Source: Pseudomonadota bacterium (GTDB taxonomy: Bacteria > Pseudomonadota > Alphaproteobacteria > Acetobacterales > Acetobacteraceae). From it: a stretch of 7,508 nucleotides of DNA. Both the position numbers and the translations under genes were made by a program. This document shows positions 6,242 through 7,508 of the stretch, piece by piece (the first letter of the stretch is position 1; each line of letters begins with the position of its first letter). The stretch lies in contig JAJZFF010000072.1 in NCBI GenBank assembly GCA_021805485.1, positions 1 to 7,508 on the forward strand. The letters are read 5' to 3'. The notes beneath the pieces were generated by a model. The model was not told where the DNA came from. It searched no databases and saw nothing but the letters and a program-made list of their open reading frames with translations.

Positions 6242-6749
6242 GGGTTTCTGCGCCGGCAGGGGCGAGCGGAGGCTGGACGATGCCCGCCACCGCGCCTTTC
6301 GGGCCGCAGATCGTCGCGGCGAGGGGGAGGGTGGTTGCTCCGCCCGGCCAGGCGATACGTAGGGCGGCGACCTTCATGCAGGCCGTGCGGGTGTAGACCG
6401 GGCCGGCCACCCAGCGCAGCGACGTTGTCGCCGCCGCCCCGGCGCCGAGGCGGACTGGCAGCACGACCGGGCCGGGATGCATCCCGAAGGGCGGGCGGCG
6501 AGCGATCGGCAGGCGGCGATGCGCGGCATCGAGGAAGACGAGGTGCGGCAGACCGGGCAGGGTGCAGGGCGCAGCGCCGCGATTGCGCAGGGCGAGGCGC
6601 GTGCCGGAATGCGACATGCCGTCGAACGCGCCGCCTTCGGAATCGGCGTGTGCCACGATCCTCGTGCCGGAGCAGGCCGTTACCGCCGCCGACCGGGCGC
6701 AGCCCGCCATCAGCAAGGGCAAGGCGAGTCCGGCCGCCGCCACCCTCAT
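6210..6749 (-). CDS. DUF4232-like lipoprotein
   Basis: Function unknown. The 179-residue product begins with a lipoprotein signal and the lipobox LMAGC (Cys17 acylated; Ala follows, consistent with outer-membrane sorting). The mature part follows the DUF4232 pattern: Cys26, then GMSHSGTRLALRNRGAAPCTLPGLP (44-68, Cys62), VFLDAAHRR, a basic/Pro stretch, a beta-rich core with LRWV (111-114), and Cys124 and Cys148. The four mature cysteines could form two disulfides in the periplasm. DUF4232 domains are small beta-sandwich-like domains found mostly in secreted or lipid-anchored proteins, without a defined role. Its ATG overlaps the tautomerase stop as ATGA. The last ten residues are encoded opposite the glycerate kinase 3' end. 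Family assignment is by pattern recall and is less sure than gene reality. Confidence 0.8.
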   Translation of the reverse strand: MRVAAAGLALPLLMAGCARSAAVTACSGTRIVAHADSEGGAFDGMSHSGTRLALRNRGAAPCTLPGLPHLVFLDAAHRRLPIARRPPFGMHPGPVVLPVRLGAGAAATTSLRWVAGPVYTRTACMKVAALRIAWPGGATTLPLAATICGPKGAVAGIVQPPLAPAGAETLSGSGSPGNH

Positions 6750-6976
6750 TTCGGCTCATAGCCGGGTTTTTTGTAGAGCGTTGCCGCCTTGCCGCGGATG
6801 TCCGGCTCGAAGACCGTCTCGTTCCAGTGCTCGGGATCGACATCCTCGATGCTGACCGACACCGCCGCCTCGCTGCTCCCCGCCGAGGCGATCACCGCCC
6901 GCGCGACCGCCTCGGCGATCTGCTGCTTCTGCGCCTCGCTGCGGCCGGCGAACAGCTTGACGATGACATGGGGCAT
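6746..6976 (-). CDS. 4-oxalocrotonate tautomerase-family protein
   Basis: A small tautomerase with predicted catalytic Pro2, which becomes N-terminal after Met removal. The 76-residue length is typical of the PptA/4-OT-like group. Visible blocks are MPHVIVKLFAGRSEAQKQQ (1-19), VSVSIEDVDPEHWNE (39-53) and the C-terminal LYKKPGYEPK (67-76), closely resembling tautomerases that end in KKPGY. The physiological substrate is unknown. The start is decided by the Pro2 requirement and a strong ribosome binding site, AGGAGG at 6990-6985, 8 bases upstream. An in-frame reading from 7150 would extend through the intergenic region and the znuA start, and is rejected. It is the first gene of a two-gene unit with the lipoprotein (ATGA overlap) and is divergent from znuA, with its start 77 bases from the inverted repeat at 7054-7072. 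Confidence 0.92.
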   Translation of the reverse strand: MPHVIVKLFAGRSEAQKQQIAEAVARAVIASAGSSEAAVSVSIEDVDPEHWNETVFEPDIRGKAATLYKKPGYEPK

Positions 6977-7042
6977 GGGCGGATCCTCCTCTGGCGGGAA
7001 CTTCAGCCTACACCAGCCCAACGGGCGCGGGCAGGGGGGCGC

Positions 7043-7071
7043 TGGACCGATGGAATGATATAACATATCAT
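7043..7071 (+). promoter_or_regulatory. Candidate sigma70-type promoter of znuA
   Basis: TGGACC (7043-7048, 4 of 6 to TTGACA) and TATCAT (7066-7071, 5 of 6 to TATAAT) are separated by 17 bases. Transcription would begin near 7078, leaving a leader of about 27 bases that contains AGGAGG (7089-7094) before the znuA ATG at 7105. The spacing and the overlap with the inverted repeat make it credible, but it is a by-eye match. Confidence 0.45.
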
Positions 7072-7072
7072 T
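7054..7072. promoter_or_regulatory. Putative Zur-family operator, perfect AT-rich inverted repeat
   Basis: AATGATAT (7054-7061) and ATATCATT (7065-7072) are perfect inverted arms around the 3-base centre AAC. This AT-rich 19-mer stands out in DNA that is otherwise about 70 percent GC. Fur-superfamily operators, and Zur boxes in particular, are AT-rich palindromes containing TATAACATAT-type cores in front of zinc uptake genes. This site lies between and over the candidate -35 and -10 of a znuA-type gene, the position expected for a zinc-responsive repressor. Assignment to Zur rather than Mur/Fur rests on the neighbouring gene being a zinc transporter component. It could also control the divergent tautomerase-lipoprotein unit. 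Confidence 0.65.
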
Positions 7073-7104
7073 TTCTCTGAAGGGCCGCAGGAGGACCGGA
7101 AGAC

Positions 7105-7508
7105 ATGGCGAAACGGCGGGGGATTCTGGCCGGGCTGGTGGCGGCGCCATGGATTGCCCGCGCCGCGGGCCGGATTCCGGCGGTCGGGATCGAGAGCCAG
7201 TATGCCGACGTGATCGCGGCGATCGGCGGCGAGCAGGTCGAGGTTGCCGCGATCGAGGTCAATCCCAACGCCGATCCGCACAGTTTCGAGGCAAGCCCGG
7301 CGGTGGCGCGGCGGCTCGCCACGGCACGGCTCGTGGTGCTCAACGGGCTTGGCTACGATTCCTGGGCGCGGCGGATTATCGTCGCCACGGCGGGCAGCGC
7401 GCGGGGGCGGCATGTGATCGCGGCACAGGCGGTGCTCGGCCTGCCGGATGCGACGCGCAACCCGCATGTCTGGTATGATCCGGCGGCGATGCCGGCGGTG
7501 GCCGCGGC
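7105..7508 (+). CDS. znuA: Zinc/manganese ABC transporter substrate-binding protein, ZnuA/TroA type (partial, C-terminus off the right edge)
   Basis: Periplasmic high-affinity metal-binding protein delivering Zn(II), or possibly Mn(II), to an ABC importer; the permease and ATPase genes would be expected beyond the window. The first 134 residues are present of roughly 300. An N-terminal signal (MAKRRGILAGLVAAPWIARA) ends in A-R-A, with likely cleavage after residue 20. The KRRGIL segment is twin-arginine-like, so Tat export is possible. The mature part shows IESQYADVIAAIGGEQVEV (29-47), NPNADPHSFE with ligand His59, LVVLNGLGYDSW (76-87) and NPHVWYDP with ligand His121, all typical of cluster A-I binding proteins. 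The ATG is preceded by AGGAGG (7089-7094) at 10 bases. The AT-rich operator 33-51 bases upstream supports zinc rather than other substrates. Confidence 0.92.
   Translation, partial: MAKRRGILAGLVAAPWIARAAGRIPAVGIESQYADVIAAIGGEQVEVAAIEVNPNADPHSFEASPAVARRLATARLVVLNGLGYDSWARRIIVATAGSARGRHVIAAQAVLGLPDATRNPHVWYDPAAMPAVAA

Noticed and set aside
6977..7150. Upstream extension of the tautomerase on the minus strand to 7150
   Set aside because: It would bury the catalytic N-terminal proline and run through the znuA start and the operator. AGGAGG at 6990-6985 marks the start at 6976.

Overview
This is a very GC-rich window with alphaproteobacterial character. Gene content, the aroQ-accB-accC order and the style of the exported proteins suggest Acetobacteraceae or a relative. 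That placement is inference, because there is no rRNA or marker gene here to settle it. Ten protein-coding genes cover almost everything and intergenic gaps are at most about 130 bases. I see no rRNA, tRNA, CRISPR, insertion sequence, phage gene or origin.

Layout, left to right. Bases 1-2513 hold a minus-strand gene train, read right to left: an EpmB/KamA-type radical SAM aminomutase, aroQ (type II 3-dehydroquinase), accB (biotin carboxyl carrier protein) and accC (biotin carboxylase, cut by the left edge). Gaps are 12, -4 and 13 bases, as in an operon. Only 23 bases separate the aminomutase from epmA (2537-3526, plus strand), which encodes the EF-P lysyl-lysine ligase. The two EF-P modification genes are therefore head to head. 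The efp gene itself is not in the window. Then, on the plus strand, come a small lipoprotein with an aromatic/proline-rich insert (3598-3954), a heme-dependent oxidative N-demethylase alpha-subunit-like protein (DUF3445; 3948-4859, TTG start overlapping the lipoprotein stop) and a glycerate 2-kinase of the MOFRL type (4967-6241).

The right part holds a two-gene minus-strand unit: a tautomerase (6746-6976), then a DUF4232-like lipoprotein (6210-6749). They share an ATGA overlap, and the lipoprotein tail overlaps the glycerate kinase 3' end by 32 bases. Divergent from the tautomerase is a znuA-type zinc/manganese ABC transporter binding protein (7105 to the right edge). Between them lies a perfect AT-rich 8-3-8 inverted repeat (7054-7072), placed over a plausible promoter for the transporter gene. 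It looks like a Zur-family operator.

Most of the window is ordinary chromosome: fatty-acid and shikimate metabolism, EF-P maturation, glycerate use and metal uptake. The points most worth following are the putative Zur operator shared by divergent units, the KamA-like residues in the aminomutase, the head-to-head epm genes, and the solitary DUF3445 protein beside an uncharacterised lipoprotein.
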